DNA of 64,000 bases, taken from assembly GCF_003945345.1 (NCBI RefSeq), contig NZ_AP019308.1, positions 1,488,001 through 1,552,000 of the forward strand, in the 5' to 3' direction. Below the pieces are notes generated by a model. It saw nothing but the letters and a program-made list of their open reading frames with translations, made no database searches and was not told the DNA's origin. The stretch is from Paenibacillus baekrokdamisoli. GTDB taxonomy: Bacteria; Bacillota; Bacilli; Paenibacillales; Paenibacillaceae. The position numbers and the translations under genes are program-made. Shown in pieces: positions 28,313 through 36,962 of this stretch (positions are counted from its first letter, which is position 1; the number at the start of each line of letters is the position of its first letter).

Positions 28313-28993
28313 ATGCGCTTTAAAGATGTGTTTTCCATTATTGGACCGGGGATGATTGGACCGTCTAGTTCGCATACGGCGGGGGCTGTCCGATTAGGAA
28401 GAGTTGCACGTGAGCTGTTCGGTGGACAGCCCAAGCAGGCTGATATACTATTCTACGGTTCTTTGGCGGCAACATACAGCGGACACGGAACGGATTTAGC
28501 CGTGACTGCTGGACTGCTGCAGTTCGAAACAGATGACGAACGAATTCCGGAGTCGCTGCATTTTGCCGATGAGATGGGAATTAGGGTGACATTTCAGACG
28601 AGCAGAGGACCTGCCATTCATCCGAATACCTTGACTATTACATTACGTTCGGGACGCCGACGCTATAAGATGACTGGCTGCTCAATCGGCGGAGGGAACA
28701 TCGAAGTGGTGGAAGTGAACGGGTTTGATCTCAAATTTACGGCCAATTATCCGACCTTGATCGTATACCACGAAGATCGTCCCGGCGTGCTTGCAGACCT
28801 CACAAGGTTATTAAGTGATGCTAAGGTCAATATCGGTTATATGGATGTTGACCGCAAAGGCAGGCTTGGGCATGCCGCAACCGTCATCGAAACCGATGGA
28901 GAAATACGGGAGGAATTGCTCAAGAAGATCAAACAGCTGGATAATGTGAAAAGCTTGAGTTACATCCATTTGAACGGCGGTGTTCGGAGTTGA
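28313..28993 (+). CDS. sdaAB: L-serine dehydratase, beta subunit
   Basis: Part of the oxygen-sensitive iron-sulfur enzyme that converts L-serine to pyruvate and ammonia. 226 residues. GPGMIGPSSSHTAGAVRLG is the family signature near the N terminus; an ACT domain covers about residues 145-222 (PTLIVYHEDRPGVLADLTRLL) and senses serine. It overlaps sdaAA by 4 bases, so translation is coupled. In most Bacillales the pair stands alone; here it follows an aldolase and an SDR. Confidence 0.95.
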   Translation: MRFKDVFSIIGPGMIGPSSSHTAGAVRLGRVARELFGGQPKQADILFYGSLAATYSGHGTDLAVTAGLLQFETDDERIPESLHFADEMGIRVTFQTSRGPAIHPNTLTITLRSGRRRYKMTGCSIGGGNIEVVEVNGFDLKFTANYPTLIVYHEDRPGVLADLTRLLSDAKVNIGYMDVDRKGRLGHAATVIETDGEIREELLKKIKQLDNVKSLSYIHLNGGVRS

Positions 28994-29883
28994 GGTTCAG
29001 CACTCTAAAGGAATTGGCGCTCGTGTGTGTGAGTGAAGGAAAGCCGATCCATCTCATTATGTTAGAGGACCAGGCGAAGGAGTCCGGGCGGACAGCGGAG
29101 CAGGAATGGGACAAAATGAAAGATTATTACGGTATCATGAAGGAAGCCGTAATCAAAGGGATCTCGTCAGAAAAAACTTCCCGCAGTGGTCTAACTGGCG
29201 GAGACGCGAAACGGGTGTATGAATATACCCATCGTCCGGACGCATCGTTGGAGCCGTTCACGGGTAAGGCGATGGCATATGCACTTGCGGTATCAGAAGT
29301 GAATGCCTCAATGGGGCGTATCGTGGCTACACCGACTGCCGGATCTTGCGGCGTTATACCAGGTGTATTCGTCAGCAGCCAAGAGCGGTTTGGATGGACT
29401 GACGATCATATGGTGAACGGTCTATTCACTGCTGGAGCAATTGGCTATATCATCGCGAACAATTCTTTTATATCCGGAGCGGAAGGCGGCTGCCAAGCTG
29501 AAATCGGCTCTGCAATCGGGATGGCGGCTGGTGCTCTTGTCGAACTGAAGGGTGGAACTCCGGCACAAGCGGTTCACGCTGTCGGATTGGCGCTAAAAAA
29601 CACACTCGGTTTGATATGTGATCCAGTAGGGGGATTGGTGGAAATTCCATGTATTGTCCGCAACGGGTTCGGAGCGGTGAATGCACTGGCGGCCGCCGAT
29701 ATGGCACTTTCCGGTGTGAGAAGCGTCATTCCTTCGGACGAAGTCATTCAAGTCATGCTTGAAGTAGGGAGCGCAATGCCAGACATTCATCGTGAGACGG
29801 CAAGAGGAGGATTGGCGCAGACACCAACCGGCAAACAAATAATTGAGCAGCTGACCAAAAACAAAAAGAAGCCTCTTTTGTAA
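28990..29883 (+). CDS. sdaAA: L-serine dehydratase, alpha subunit
   Basis: The catalytic 4Fe-4S subunit. 297 residues starting at TTG, which overlaps the sdaAB stop (TTGA). Iron-sulfur ligands can be seen in TAGSCGVIPG, AEGGCQAEIG and ICDPVGGLVEIPCIVRN, together with FTGKAMAYALAVSEVNASMGRIVATPTAGS. Full length. Together with sdaAB it turns serine into pyruvate, so an upstream route producing serine is plausible. Confidence 0.95.
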   Translation: MRFSTLKELALVCVSEGKPIHLIMLEDQAKESGRTAEQEWDKMKDYYGIMKEAVIKGISSEKTSRSGLTGGDAKRVYEYTHRPDASLEPFTGKAMAYALAVSEVNASMGRIVATPTAGSCGVIPGVFVSSQERFGWTDDHMVNGLFTAGAIGYIIANNSFISGAEGGCQAEIGSAIGMAAGALVELKGGTPAQAVHAVGLALKNTLGLICDPVGGLVEIPCIVRNGFGAVNALAAADMALSGVRSVIPSDEVIQVMLEVGSAMPDIHRETARGGLAQTPTGKQIIEQLTKNKKKPLL

Positions 29884-29930
29884 TCGGCTTCCAGCCGTCA
29901 AATAGATCATTTTGCTGAAGTTCTCGACTT

Positions 29931-29972
29931 GGTAGAGGTGCTGTAATATACAGCGCCTCTACCTTTTCTTTT
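29931..29972 (+). terminator. Terminator of the sda unit
   Basis: The stem GGTAGAGG-GCTGT / ACAGC-CCTCTACC with a 5-base loop is followed by TTTTCTTTT. Confidence 0.88.
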
Positions 29973-30083
29973 AGGACTTCTATGTTTCATGGGCAGGATA
30001 ACGTAATAACTTTCTTTATTGAAATTGAAAGCTGATTCGAATGCAATATAATTGGTTAATTCAATAAAAGATTTATTAATGAG

Positions 30084-30119
30084 GTCTCGATTACCATATT
30101 ATTGGTATCGAGACTTTTT
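30084..30119 (+). terminator. Second terminator-like hairpin with no gene in front
   Basis: GTCTCGAT-ACCA / TGGT-ATCGAGAC is followed by TTTTTG. No convincing gene lies between it and the sda terminator, so it is probably left over from a lost gene. Confidence 0.7.
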
Positions 30120-30245
30120 GTTTTCATATAGTGATGCACTCTTGATGGCTGTCAAAGCATTCGCGCCAGCCTCTCTTGAACGGTTTGAAACTTCAAGTCT
30201 GGATAAAGTTCGGCGGCCTCTACCGCATTGGGGAGCGCTTGATGT

Positions 30246-30291
30246 GGCCCCGAGAGGACTTTGAACCTCAGACCTGCGGTTTAGGAAACCG
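30246..30291 (-). tRNA. Remnant of a tRNA gene, 3' half, probably tRNA-Arg(CCU)
   Basis: Read on the minus strand, it has an anticodon-loop-like TTCCTAA within a short stem (CGGT/ACCG), a variable region, a T-arm GAGG-TTCAAAGT-CCTC and the acceptor 3' strand CGGGGCC. The T-loop has 8 bases instead of 7, and no matching 5' half (GGCCCCG) is found nearby. This is therefore a broken copy, not a functional tRNA. Confidence 0.6.
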
Positions 30292-30764
30292 TAAATTTCT
30301 AAATTAATTCTGTCTCAGCGTAAAAACCCGCTGTGCTTTCTCTTACGAGGAGCCATTTGAGACCGATCAATGATGATGGTCAGAAGAATGGTTTTGTAGT
30401 CCTAACTCTCAAGGTTACCTCTAAGAGGTTATCGACCTTTTGGTTTTCTTATAGAAATATTTTTCTGAATTTTCTGTTAATGAGGTGATGAGATTTTATG
30501 TAACGCTAGTAAATGTCAACCAATGATTCTACTTTAAGTTAATAGTAAAAATAACTGTTAGTAGTTTAAACATAGGTATCATAGAAATGCAACGATTTAA
30601 GTTCAAGTTTGGAAAATCAGCAACTTTGCATAGTGCAGCTTCAAGTCAAAGAAACTGTGATGTTTAAGAGAAGTTCCCTTTTGATGAATCGAATTTTAAG
30701 GTTCTATTAATTTGCTTATGCTATACTCACGCTTTGAAAGAATAACAGATGAAGGAGAATGACT
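30292..30764. other. Gene-free stretch upstream of the LTA-synthase-like gene
   Basis: AT-rich sequence with no open frame of coding quality. A weak inverted repeat (AAGGT-CCTCT ... AGAGG-ACCTT, about 30409-30440) is visible. The only clear signal is the GAAGGAG ribosome site at its end. Confidence 0.6.
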
Positions 30765-32588
30765 TTGCGCAATGTACCTTATAAACGAATCGGATGGACG
30801 CTCGCGGGATTGTTGATAGTTGGACTAGCGCTGAATCTCTTCCTGCAGGCTGCTTCTTTGAATATGAATGGCGAAAGCGCGCTGGCTTGGATGACAGAAC
30901 ATATCTGGATTTACCTGGTAGGCGGACTTTTCTTTTTCTTTGTGTTACTGGCGGTGGTGTCCGTTGTTGGCAACGTCTACATGGGTACGCTGATCGTTGT
31001 AGTTGTGGGCGCGCTGGTCGGGACGGCCGATTATAAGAAACTGAACGCCACAGGCGAGCCGCTGTTTCCGTGGGATATGATGCTGCTTCGCAATGCCAAG
31101 GAAATGGGCCAGATCACAAAAGGGATGATTTCTCCCTTTTATATTCTAGTGGCGCTGGTAATCATCGCCGCAGTTGTTTACCTGACATTCAAGATGCCCA
31201 AGGTCCGGATTCCGCTTGTGATTCGAGCCGGCTATGTTGTTGTTTCAATTGCGGCTGTCATTGGCTTCGTACAGCTGATGGGCGGCAATCATTCGAAACT
31301 GTTCAGAGCTATAAACTATCAGAACCTATTCTGGACTCAAAAGGCCAATTATACCGAGAATGGCTTCCTGTTCGCATTTGCGGCCAATCTGAAGCAGGAT
31401 CTGATCGACGAGCCCGAAGGCTACAGTGAATCGGCAGTGACCGCGATTGCTCGCAAATACAGCCAAGCTTCCAATTCGGCATCTTCGGTCGCGTTGGCGG
31501 AACAGCCGAACATCATGTTTATGATGGATGAGGCTTTCTTCGACTCGACCCGTCTGCCCACGTTCTCGTTCAGTGAAGATCCGCTATCTTTTATTCATAG
31601 CGAGGAGAAGTCGACGCCGTCAGGGTATATGCTCTCGCCGGAGTTCGGCGGAAATACGGCGAATATTGAATTCGAAGCGTTAACCGGGGAGTCCATGTAT
31701 TTTTTGAAGGACGGCTCCATTCCCTATCAGGAAAAAATCGTTAAGGAATCGTCGCTGCCGTCTATTGTCAGCATTCTAAAAGCCCGAGGATACCAGGCGC
31801 TGGCACTGCATCCCTTTGACGAAACGTTCTATAACCGCAATCGAGTATATCCGATTCTTGGATTCGACAGGTTTACGAGTCAAGCTGACTTGCAGAATGC
31901 GCAGAGAATTACACCAAATGGATATATTTCTGATATGGCTGCTGTGAAGGAAGCGATTCAAGAATTGCAATCCGCAGAAAAGCCAACCTTTCTTCATCTG
32001 GTGACGATGCAAAACCATTTTCCGTTCACCAAGGGACTGAACGGACCGAATACAGTAAAGGTAAATGGCGTGAAGCCGGAGCGCAAAGATGAGCTGGAAA
32101 CCTATGTGCAGGATACGAAGCTGACGGATCAGGCTCTTGCCTATCTGCATCACGCGATACAGTCGCTCAAACGGCCGACGATCGTCGTGTTCTGGGGCGA
32201 TCACTTACCGGCATTATCTGCAGATATTTACACGCAAGCGGGCTGGGATGTTCTTCCGAAGCAGAAGCATGAGACACCTCTCTTGTTTATGGCCAACTTC
32301 GATATTGGCAAGCAACCGATAGGTACGTTAAGTCCAGCGTTCATCGGACCGACCGTCTTCGAGCTTACGGGGCAGCAGCTGCCTCCATATTACAAACTGC
32401 TGGTCAAAGTAAAGAACGAGATTCCGGGCCTAAGCAAAAATGTGCTCACCAGCTCCGATGCGGTATTGCAAAATTTGACGGCTGAACAGAAGTCGTTACT
32501 TGATGATTACCGTATGATTGAATACGACTTGCTCGCAGGAAACCGTTATTCGGAACCGATTCTGTTTCCTAAATCGATGGGAAGCTGA
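30765..32588 (+). CDS. LTA-synthase-like membrane sulfatase-family protein
   Basis: A polytopic membrane enzyme with an extracellular alkaline-phosphatase/sulfatase domain, resembling glycerol-phosphate polymerases of lipoteichoic acid synthesis. About 607 residues. I start it at TTG 30765, 7 bases from GGAG; the ATG at 30759 is too close. Five hydrophobic helices lie within residues 1-170. The catalytic domain shows NIMFMMDEAFFDS (metal), GGNTANIEFEALTG (nucleophile Thr), HLVTMQNHFPF and VFWGDHLPAL (metal). Related enzymes include primases and sporulation forms; substrate choice is not readable. It is monocistronic. Confidence 0.85.
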   Translation: MRNVPYKRIGWTLAGLLIVGLALNLFLQAASLNMNGESALAWMTEHIWIYLVGGLFFFFVLLAVVSVVGNVYMGTLIVVVVGALVGTADYKKLNATGEPLFPWDMMLLRNAKEMGQITKGMISPFYILVALVIIAAVVYLTFKMPKVRIPLVIRAGYVVVSIAAVIGFVQLMGGNHSKLFRAINYQNLFWTQKANYTENGFLFAFAANLKQDLIDEPEGYSESAVTAIARKYSQASNSASSVALAEQPNIMFMMDEAFFDSTRLPTFSFSEDPLSFIHSEEKSTPSGYMLSPEFGGNTANIEFEALTGESMYFLKDGSIPYQEKIVKESSLPSIVSILKARGYQALALHPFDETFYNRNRVYPILGFDRFTSQADLQNAQRITPNGYISDMAAVKEAIQELQSAEKPTFLHLVTMQNHFPFTKGLNGPNTVKVNGVKPERKDELETYVQDTKLTDQALAYLHHAIQSLKRPTIVVFWGDHLPALSADIYTQAGWDVLPKQKHETPLLFMANFDIGKQPIGTLSPAFIGPTVFELTGQQLPPYYKLLVKVKNEIPGLSKNVLTSSDAVLQNLTAEQKSLLDDYRMIEYDLLAGNRYSEPILFPKSMGS

Positions 32589-33078
32589 TTAATTCGGTAA
32601 CTCCTGTGTGACCGAAACCGTTGCTTCGCGCGCGCGGGAAGAGAAGATGGCCGGCTGTAAGATAGTCCTTGCGATCGGCGGCTATTTGCAGGAGAGCTGC
32701 TGTGCGTAATGCTGGAGGTTATGGTTTCACAATTGATTTGGAAAGTGACGGTGGTTCATCTCATGCTTTTAATCATCGTGGATATATGGAATATCAATAT
32801 TCTAAGGATTGTAACCAATCCCACACTTGTATATGCATTTTCCACATGCAGTCGGTAAACTGAAGAAAACGCAGCATTTATTAACATTTTCTAGAATGGT
32901 GGCGTTTATTTTAACCAATTCCATAGTCCTTACCTTGGAAAAAATAAAATGAATTTTTCCATAATTGATTGAGTGAAGTGATATAGAAAAAGCCAAATAA
33001 ATATAGAATGAAGCAGATAGGGCAGCCTATCTGCTTTTTCATGCAAAGATACAATTATGGTATTCGTTATTCAGTCGG
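32589..33078. other. Gene-free stretch with an orphan terminator
   Basis: No credible gene. Short frames here lack ribosome sites and conserved-looking content. An isolated strong terminator at 33011-33039 suggests a lost gene upstream. Confidence 0.6.
33011..33039 (+). terminator. Orphan terminator
   Basis: A perfect stem AGCAGATAGG / CCTATCTGCT with a 4-base loop is followed by TTTT. Confidence 0.85.
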
Positions 33079-33285
33079 AGATACATAAAACAAAAACTTG
33101 GACTAGAGAAAGGGAATTACAACCAAACGCTTAAGAACTTGTATAACATGATTAAATGGAATCACAAATTTGATTCAGAACGAAAGCCATTAATTGATAA
33201 GATGTTGTATTCGTTTGACTACAAAGTACAAAAATTCAAAAGCAATAAACACGTTATAGAATCTTATCTCGATAAGACTTGTTGA
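33079..33285 (+). pseudogene. 3' remnant of an unrecognised gene
   Basis: An open frame with no start codon of its own reads like a real protein C terminus (charged, helical: LKNLYNMIKWNHKFDSERKP ... FKSNKHVIESYLDKTC). It stops at 33285, 21 bases before the ATG of the following GNAT pseudogene, with a ribosome site between. The two look like the end of one gene and the start of the next in an old operon. I cannot name the family. Confidence 0.45.
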
Positions 33286-33305
33286 ACTAACGAGGAGTTG
33301 TCTAT

Positions 33306-33788
33306 ATGCTAACAAAAAAACAGAACCCATAAGAAAAATGTCCGGTTTATGAAACAGAGCAATTTGTTTTTAGATTGGTTCAACTGGAAGACGCATAAGA
33401 GTTACTTTCCTATTATTCTGATCCGGATTCAGTTGAATTTTTCAACAGTGATAATTGCACCAGTAATTTTGTATTTCGATCGTTAGATGAAATGAAAAAA
33501 TGTATTCAATTTTGGATTCATGAATACGAGAATCAAAATTATATTCGATTTAGCATCGTTGACAATATAAACTATAGAGCGGTTCGGATTATTTCATTTT
33601 TTGCAAAAAACGAAATGTTTGAAGGCTTTGGAAAGGTGGGCGTTTTACGAATCGATCTTGCAAGTATTATGACAAAAGCCATTCCAACAGCAAAACAAAG
33701 AGTCATTGCTTTAAAAAATAGTGGATACCAAGAATTAATGAGCAACCCAATCATGCCATTTGAGCATTATTACGTAAAAGCCAGATGA
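33306..33788 (+). pseudogene. Broken GNAT-type acetyltransferase gene
   Basis: A good ribosome site (GAGGAG) and ATG begin a frame interrupted by TAA at 33330 and TAA at 33396, then open to 33788. Read through, it gives YETEQFVFRLVQLEDA and YYSDPDSVEFFNSDN at the front, and TAIPTAKQR-like KAIPTAKQRVIALKNSGYQEL at the back, a layout typical of RimJ/RimL-type acetyltransferases. The acetyl-CoA loop region between GVLRIDLAS and the C-terminal part is missing, so there is also an internal deletion of roughly 30 codons. Confidence 0.7.
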
Positions 33789-34321
33789 GACTTCATTTCA
33801 AATCGGAAATATTCTATGTCTTATCGCATGGCGTTATTTGTTCAACGGATAACGAGAGTTTAATAAACAGCAGGAGAAGGCAGTCGGCCTAAAGTGGTCG
33901 GCTGCCTTTGCTCAACTAAACCGAGTAACGGGCAGAAAATATGGATAAATGTTACAATTGGACAATTGAAGAAATTCTTCGTGAGATCAGGGATAAAAAA
34001 TAAACAAACAACCTTCAATTCCCATAACAAATTGCTCGAAACCTAAAATAGAACATATTAAAGTAGATCCTAGAAGAAGTGTATTAAACTTAGTGGGTGG
34101 AATGATTAGCAATACTCAAATTCGGAGGTATAGAGCTTCTTCACTTTGTATCATTAAGATAGCTGGTTCAATATTGTTGGAACAGTTTCCCGTATAGGAC
34201 GGCGTTATTACATTCCTTCCAGTTGAAAGAACCAATGATGGCTGTCAAAACGAACGGCAGCTTTCGTTGTGCTAACGGACAGCATAAATGGTATAGCGAA
34301 TTATCAAAATTCAATTAGTTC
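33789..34321. other. Gene-free stretch after the GNAT pseudogene
   Basis: No gene of normal length. It contains a terminator-like hairpin (33877-33909) and a tiny open frame around 33941-34003 beginning MDKCYNWTIEEILREIRDKK, too short to assign. Confidence 0.55.
33877..33909 (+). terminator. Terminator-like hairpin in the decayed region
   Basis: An 11-bp stem AAGGCAG-CGGCC / GG-CGGCTGCCTT with a short loop; the T tail is weak. Confidence 0.55.
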
Positions 34322-34388
34322 TTGAAAAAAATAGGATATCATCTATAATCATACATAGATAATCAATGCATTGTTAAACGATGCATTG
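34322..34388 (+). promoter_or_regulatory. padR promoter and candidate PadR operator
   Basis: TTGAAA (34322-34327) and a perfect TATAAT (34344-34349) are 16 bases apart. Directly downstream is a perfect 8-bp inverted repeat CAATGCAT ... ATGCATTG (34364-34371 and 34381-34388) between the start of transcription and the ribosome site. It is well placed for autoregulation by the PadR protein encoded next. Confidence 0.65.
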
Positions 34389-34403
34389 GAATAGGAGAGT
34401 TAC

Positions 34404-34736
34404 ATGAACATTAACAAGGAGCTCATGAAGGGTAGTACAGTGATCTTAATTTTGACGCTGTTGGAGAGTAGGGATATGTATGGATATGAAATGACAAAAG
34501 AAATTGAACGAAGATCGGACGGTATTTTTACATTTAAAGAAGGCACACTGTATCCTATTCTACATACACTTGAGGTTGAGAGATTTGTGGAGGCCTATTG
34601 GAATGAGGAAGGTGGACGAAAACGTAAATATTATCGAATCACAAAAGAAGGACTCAAGAAACTCGGTGAGAAGCAACGAGAATGGTCGTTGTTTAGCACT
34701 ACTGTTGACCGTGTGATCGGGGAGGGCCATGCATGA
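34404..34736 (+). CDS. PadR family transcriptional regulator
   Basis: A 110-residue single-domain winged-helix repressor with ATAGGAGAG before the ATG. Signature: LILTLLESRDMYGYEMTKEIERRSDGIFTFKEGTLYPILHTLE, the wing GGRKRKYYRITKEG and a short C-terminal dimer helix. PadR-s1 type. Its stop overlaps the next ATG (ATGA), so it is co-translated with the HAAS-SEDS protein, the usual pairing in Bacillales. Confidence 0.92.
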   Translation: MNINKELMKGSTVILILTLLESRDMYGYEMTKEIERRSDGIFTFKEGTLYPILHTLEVERFVEAYWNEEGGRKRKYYRITKEGLKKLGEKQREWSLFSTTVDRVIGEGHA

Positions 34737-36067
34737 GTAATAAAATAGAACATCATCCATTAGTCTATGCCTATCTCCAAAGGGTGCGCGCTCAGGTTAA
34801 GGCTAAAGAGCTTCATGATGACATTAGGTTTGAAATGTTGAACCATCTGGAGGAAAGGGTAGATGAGAAGATCGAACAAGGTGGTAAGACTGAGGAGGAG
34901 GCTATAGAAGAGGCTCTCAGACAAATGGGTGATCCAGACTTAGTTGGTAAGCAACTGCATGCTGTTCATAAGCCGAAACTGGAATGGAGCGTGTTTGCAC
35001 TGGTCGCGGTTATGATCGTCATCGGGCTCGTCTCGCTAGTTTCCTTGAAGTTTTCGCTAAATCTATTAGTTGGACGCAAGCTTTTTTTCGGCTTTGTGGG
35101 AGTAGCGGCTATGATTGTGCTTTATTTTGTTGATTATCGCAGAATGCTGGGTTATTCCAAGATTTTATACGGAATGACACTACTTCTTATGGCGATAGCT
35201 AAATTGCAAGGTACTCAAGGCCCCGATCAGTGGATTGGAATTGGCTCATTTGGTATTCATGTGTACGCGATGTCTCCTTATTTGCTTATTATCGCCATTG
35301 CGGGCATGCTTCAGAAAGAGAAGTTAGAAGTCAAAAGCATTAGTCAGAAAGCACTGTTGGTTCTAGCTAAGGATGCAGCAATCTACATGCTGATTCCCAC
35401 GATATTCTATCTGATGGCTCCAGCATTCACATATTTAGTAATCTATTCCTTAAGTCTAGCCATGCTTCTGTTAGTTGCTGGGAAGAGGAAGTTGCTGTTA
35501 ACCGGAATTGGTATACTTGCTCTTTTGCTCAGTCGGTTAATTCATTCCCAATCATTTTATTATACTTGGCAGCGTTTTACCGCCTTTTTTCCTCCAGTTA
35601 CGGATAGAAAAGGATTTGGTTTTCTTACAATGCGCTCTGTAGAAGCCATTCATTCAGGCGGCATGTGGGGGCAAGGAGTAGGAGTAGTAAACAGCAAGCT
35701 GCCATATGTATCGAGTGAGATGATTTATTCCTATTTGGTTTACAGTCTGGGATGGGTATTCGGCATTACCCTTGCCGTTATTACGTTATTGTTCATAGTA
35801 AGAGTCACTCGTATGGGCTTTAAGCTTCAGAATGATTATGCAAAAAGTTTGGTTGTAGGGCTTTCATTAGTATTTGGCATACAATATGTATGGAATTTGC
35901 TGATGTCCATAGGCTTGCTCCCTATACTTGGAGGAATGTCCCTGCCAATAATAAATTGGACTTCCGTCACGATGATTGAGCTGGGAGCGGTCGGACTAAT
36001 GCTCAGCGCGTACAGACGTAAAGACATTATCGTTAGTTCCTATCGTCATCAAATAACTAAAGTTTAA
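34733..36067 (+). CDS. HAAS-domain fused to SEDS (FtsW/RodA/SpoVE-like) membrane protein
   Basis: 444 residues. Residues 1-80 form a HAAS/permease-prefix helical domain (ELHDDIRFEMLNHLEERVDEKIEQGGKTEEEA, QMGDPDLVGKQL), known as a partner of PadR regulators. Residues 85-435 hold about ten membrane helices of the SEDS type, with WIGIGSFGIHV and SVEAIHSGGMWGQGVGVVNSKLPYVSSE matching the SEDS region IGSGGxxGxG ... LPxxHTDFIF. The catalytic Asp of SEDS glycosyltransferases falls on Glu329 here, with HT replaced by SS. It may be a divergent transferase or a non-catalytic sensor. Confidence 0.8.
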   Translation: MSNKIEHHPLVYAYLQRVRAQVKAKELHDDIRFEMLNHLEERVDEKIEQGGKTEEEAIEEALRQMGDPDLVGKQLHAVHKPKLEWSVFALVAVMIVIGLVSLVSLKFSLNLLVGRKLFFGFVGVAAMIVLYFVDYRRMLGYSKILYGMTLLLMAIAKLQGTQGPDQWIGIGSFGIHVYAMSPYLLIIAIAGMLQKEKLEVKSISQKALLVLAKDAAIYMLIPTIFYLMAPAFTYLVIYSLSLAMLLLVAGKRKLLLTGIGILALLLSRLIHSQSFYYTWQRFTAFFPPVTDRKGFGFLTMRSVEAIHSGGMWGQGVGVVNSKLPYVSSEMIYSYLVYSLGWVFGITLAVITLLFIVRVTRMGFKLQNDYAKSLVVGLSLVFGIQYVWNLLMSIGLLPILGGMSLPIINWTSVTMIELGAVGLMLSAYRRKDIIVSSYRHQITKV

Positions 36068-36332
36068 ATATAGATCGAGAAAATCTCGTTGAAAGTTGGA
36101 TGCTCTAATGGTATGGAGAGAAAGCCTCCCGGCACACCTAAAGCGCACAGGTCAATCTGTCAACTGGCGTCAGCATAATACCAGAGAAGCCGATTCCACT
36201 GGCTTTTACGACGGAATGCGGATTTGTTATCGTCATATAGGCCTGCTTATGAAAATAGGAACGATGAATTATGTAACATTTCAGCTCCTTTTACGTCGGA
36301 TAAGTAAAAGGTGATGGAAGAGGTGATTTTTT

Positions 36333-36944
36333 TTGAATATTAGATTACTACCTCTAATCCTTGTGCTATCTTTTTTCTTGATTTCACATAACGCAACTGC
36401 ATGTAGTCCTAAAGAGTGGTCATATGAAATTCTGGAAAAAGAATCAATCGCTATTATTTATGGTGAAGTTACAGAAATTAAAAATGACGGAAGGAGGGCA
36501 ACTTTAAAGGTCATAAAGTATGTCGGACCTGGTGTTGCCCCACAAATAGTGCGCTTGCCGTCTACAGCATCTAGTCAGAAAACAAATGACGATCCTTGTC
36601 CGGACTTCTCAATGAAGTTCCAAAAAGGGAAAAAGTATCTTGTTTTTTTGAAGGAGATTGGAAAGACCCCGGCGTTGCTTTATTCGGACTCGACAACTTC
36701 TTTAGAAGTTCAAAGGAATAAGGTAATGGTGAACATGCAAGAAGAAAAAGTAGATGTGGATGCTTTAGTTCAAAAATATGCTGAGTTTCATCTTCAAGAG
36801 GTTAAAGCCCCGAATCAAAATGCTCCTAGCTGGGGTACGCAAAATGACAAGAAATTGATTATTTTATCCACATTAGTAATTCTAATGGGCATTGGAATAA
36901 TTTGTTTTTTTATAAAAAGAAGAATGCACAACCCAAAACTTTAG
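36333..36944 (+). CDS. Secreted/membrane-anchored protein with NTR/TIMP-like domain
   Basis: 203 residues from a TTG preceded by AGAGGTGAT. A signal peptide (LLPLILVLSFFLISHNATAC) ends just before a Cys. Residues 24-140 give an all-beta pattern with SIAIIYGEVTEIKND, TLKVIKYVGPG and a second Cys in DDPCPDFSM; this resembles the netrin/TIMP-like fold found in some Firmicute secreted proteins. A membrane helix at about 172-192 and a basic tail anchor it. Function unknown. Confidence 0.7.
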   Translation: MNIRLLPLILVLSFFLISHNATACSPKEWSYEILEKESIAIIYGEVTEIKNDGRRATLKVIKYVGPGVAPQIVRLPSTASSQKTNDDPCPDFSMKFQKGKKYLVFLKEIGKTPALLYSDSTTSLEVQRNKVMVNMQEEKVDVDALVQKYAEFHLQEVKAPNQNAPSWGTQNDKKLIILSTLVILMGIGIICFFIKRRMHNPKL

Positions 36945-36962
36945 GCCCGTTGGGTAATCTTA

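Noticed and set aside
30052..30264. Open frame of 70 codons on the plus strand after the sda unit
   Set aside because: It runs through a terminator hairpin and into the tRNA relic, has no ribosome site and no conserved-looking content.
30408..30440. Hairpin in the gene-free stretch, considered as a T-box or riboswitch
   Set aside because: No T-box sequence (GGGTGGNACCGCG), no conserved aptamer and no following T tract in a regulatory position.
32669..32863. Open frame of 64 codons after the LTA-synthase-like gene
   Set aside because: No ribosome site, mixed composition, and it lies in a region with no conserved signals.
36096..36314. Open frame of 72 codons between the HAAS-SEDS gene and the NTR-like gene
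   Set aside because: No ribosome site and unusual composition; likely chance.
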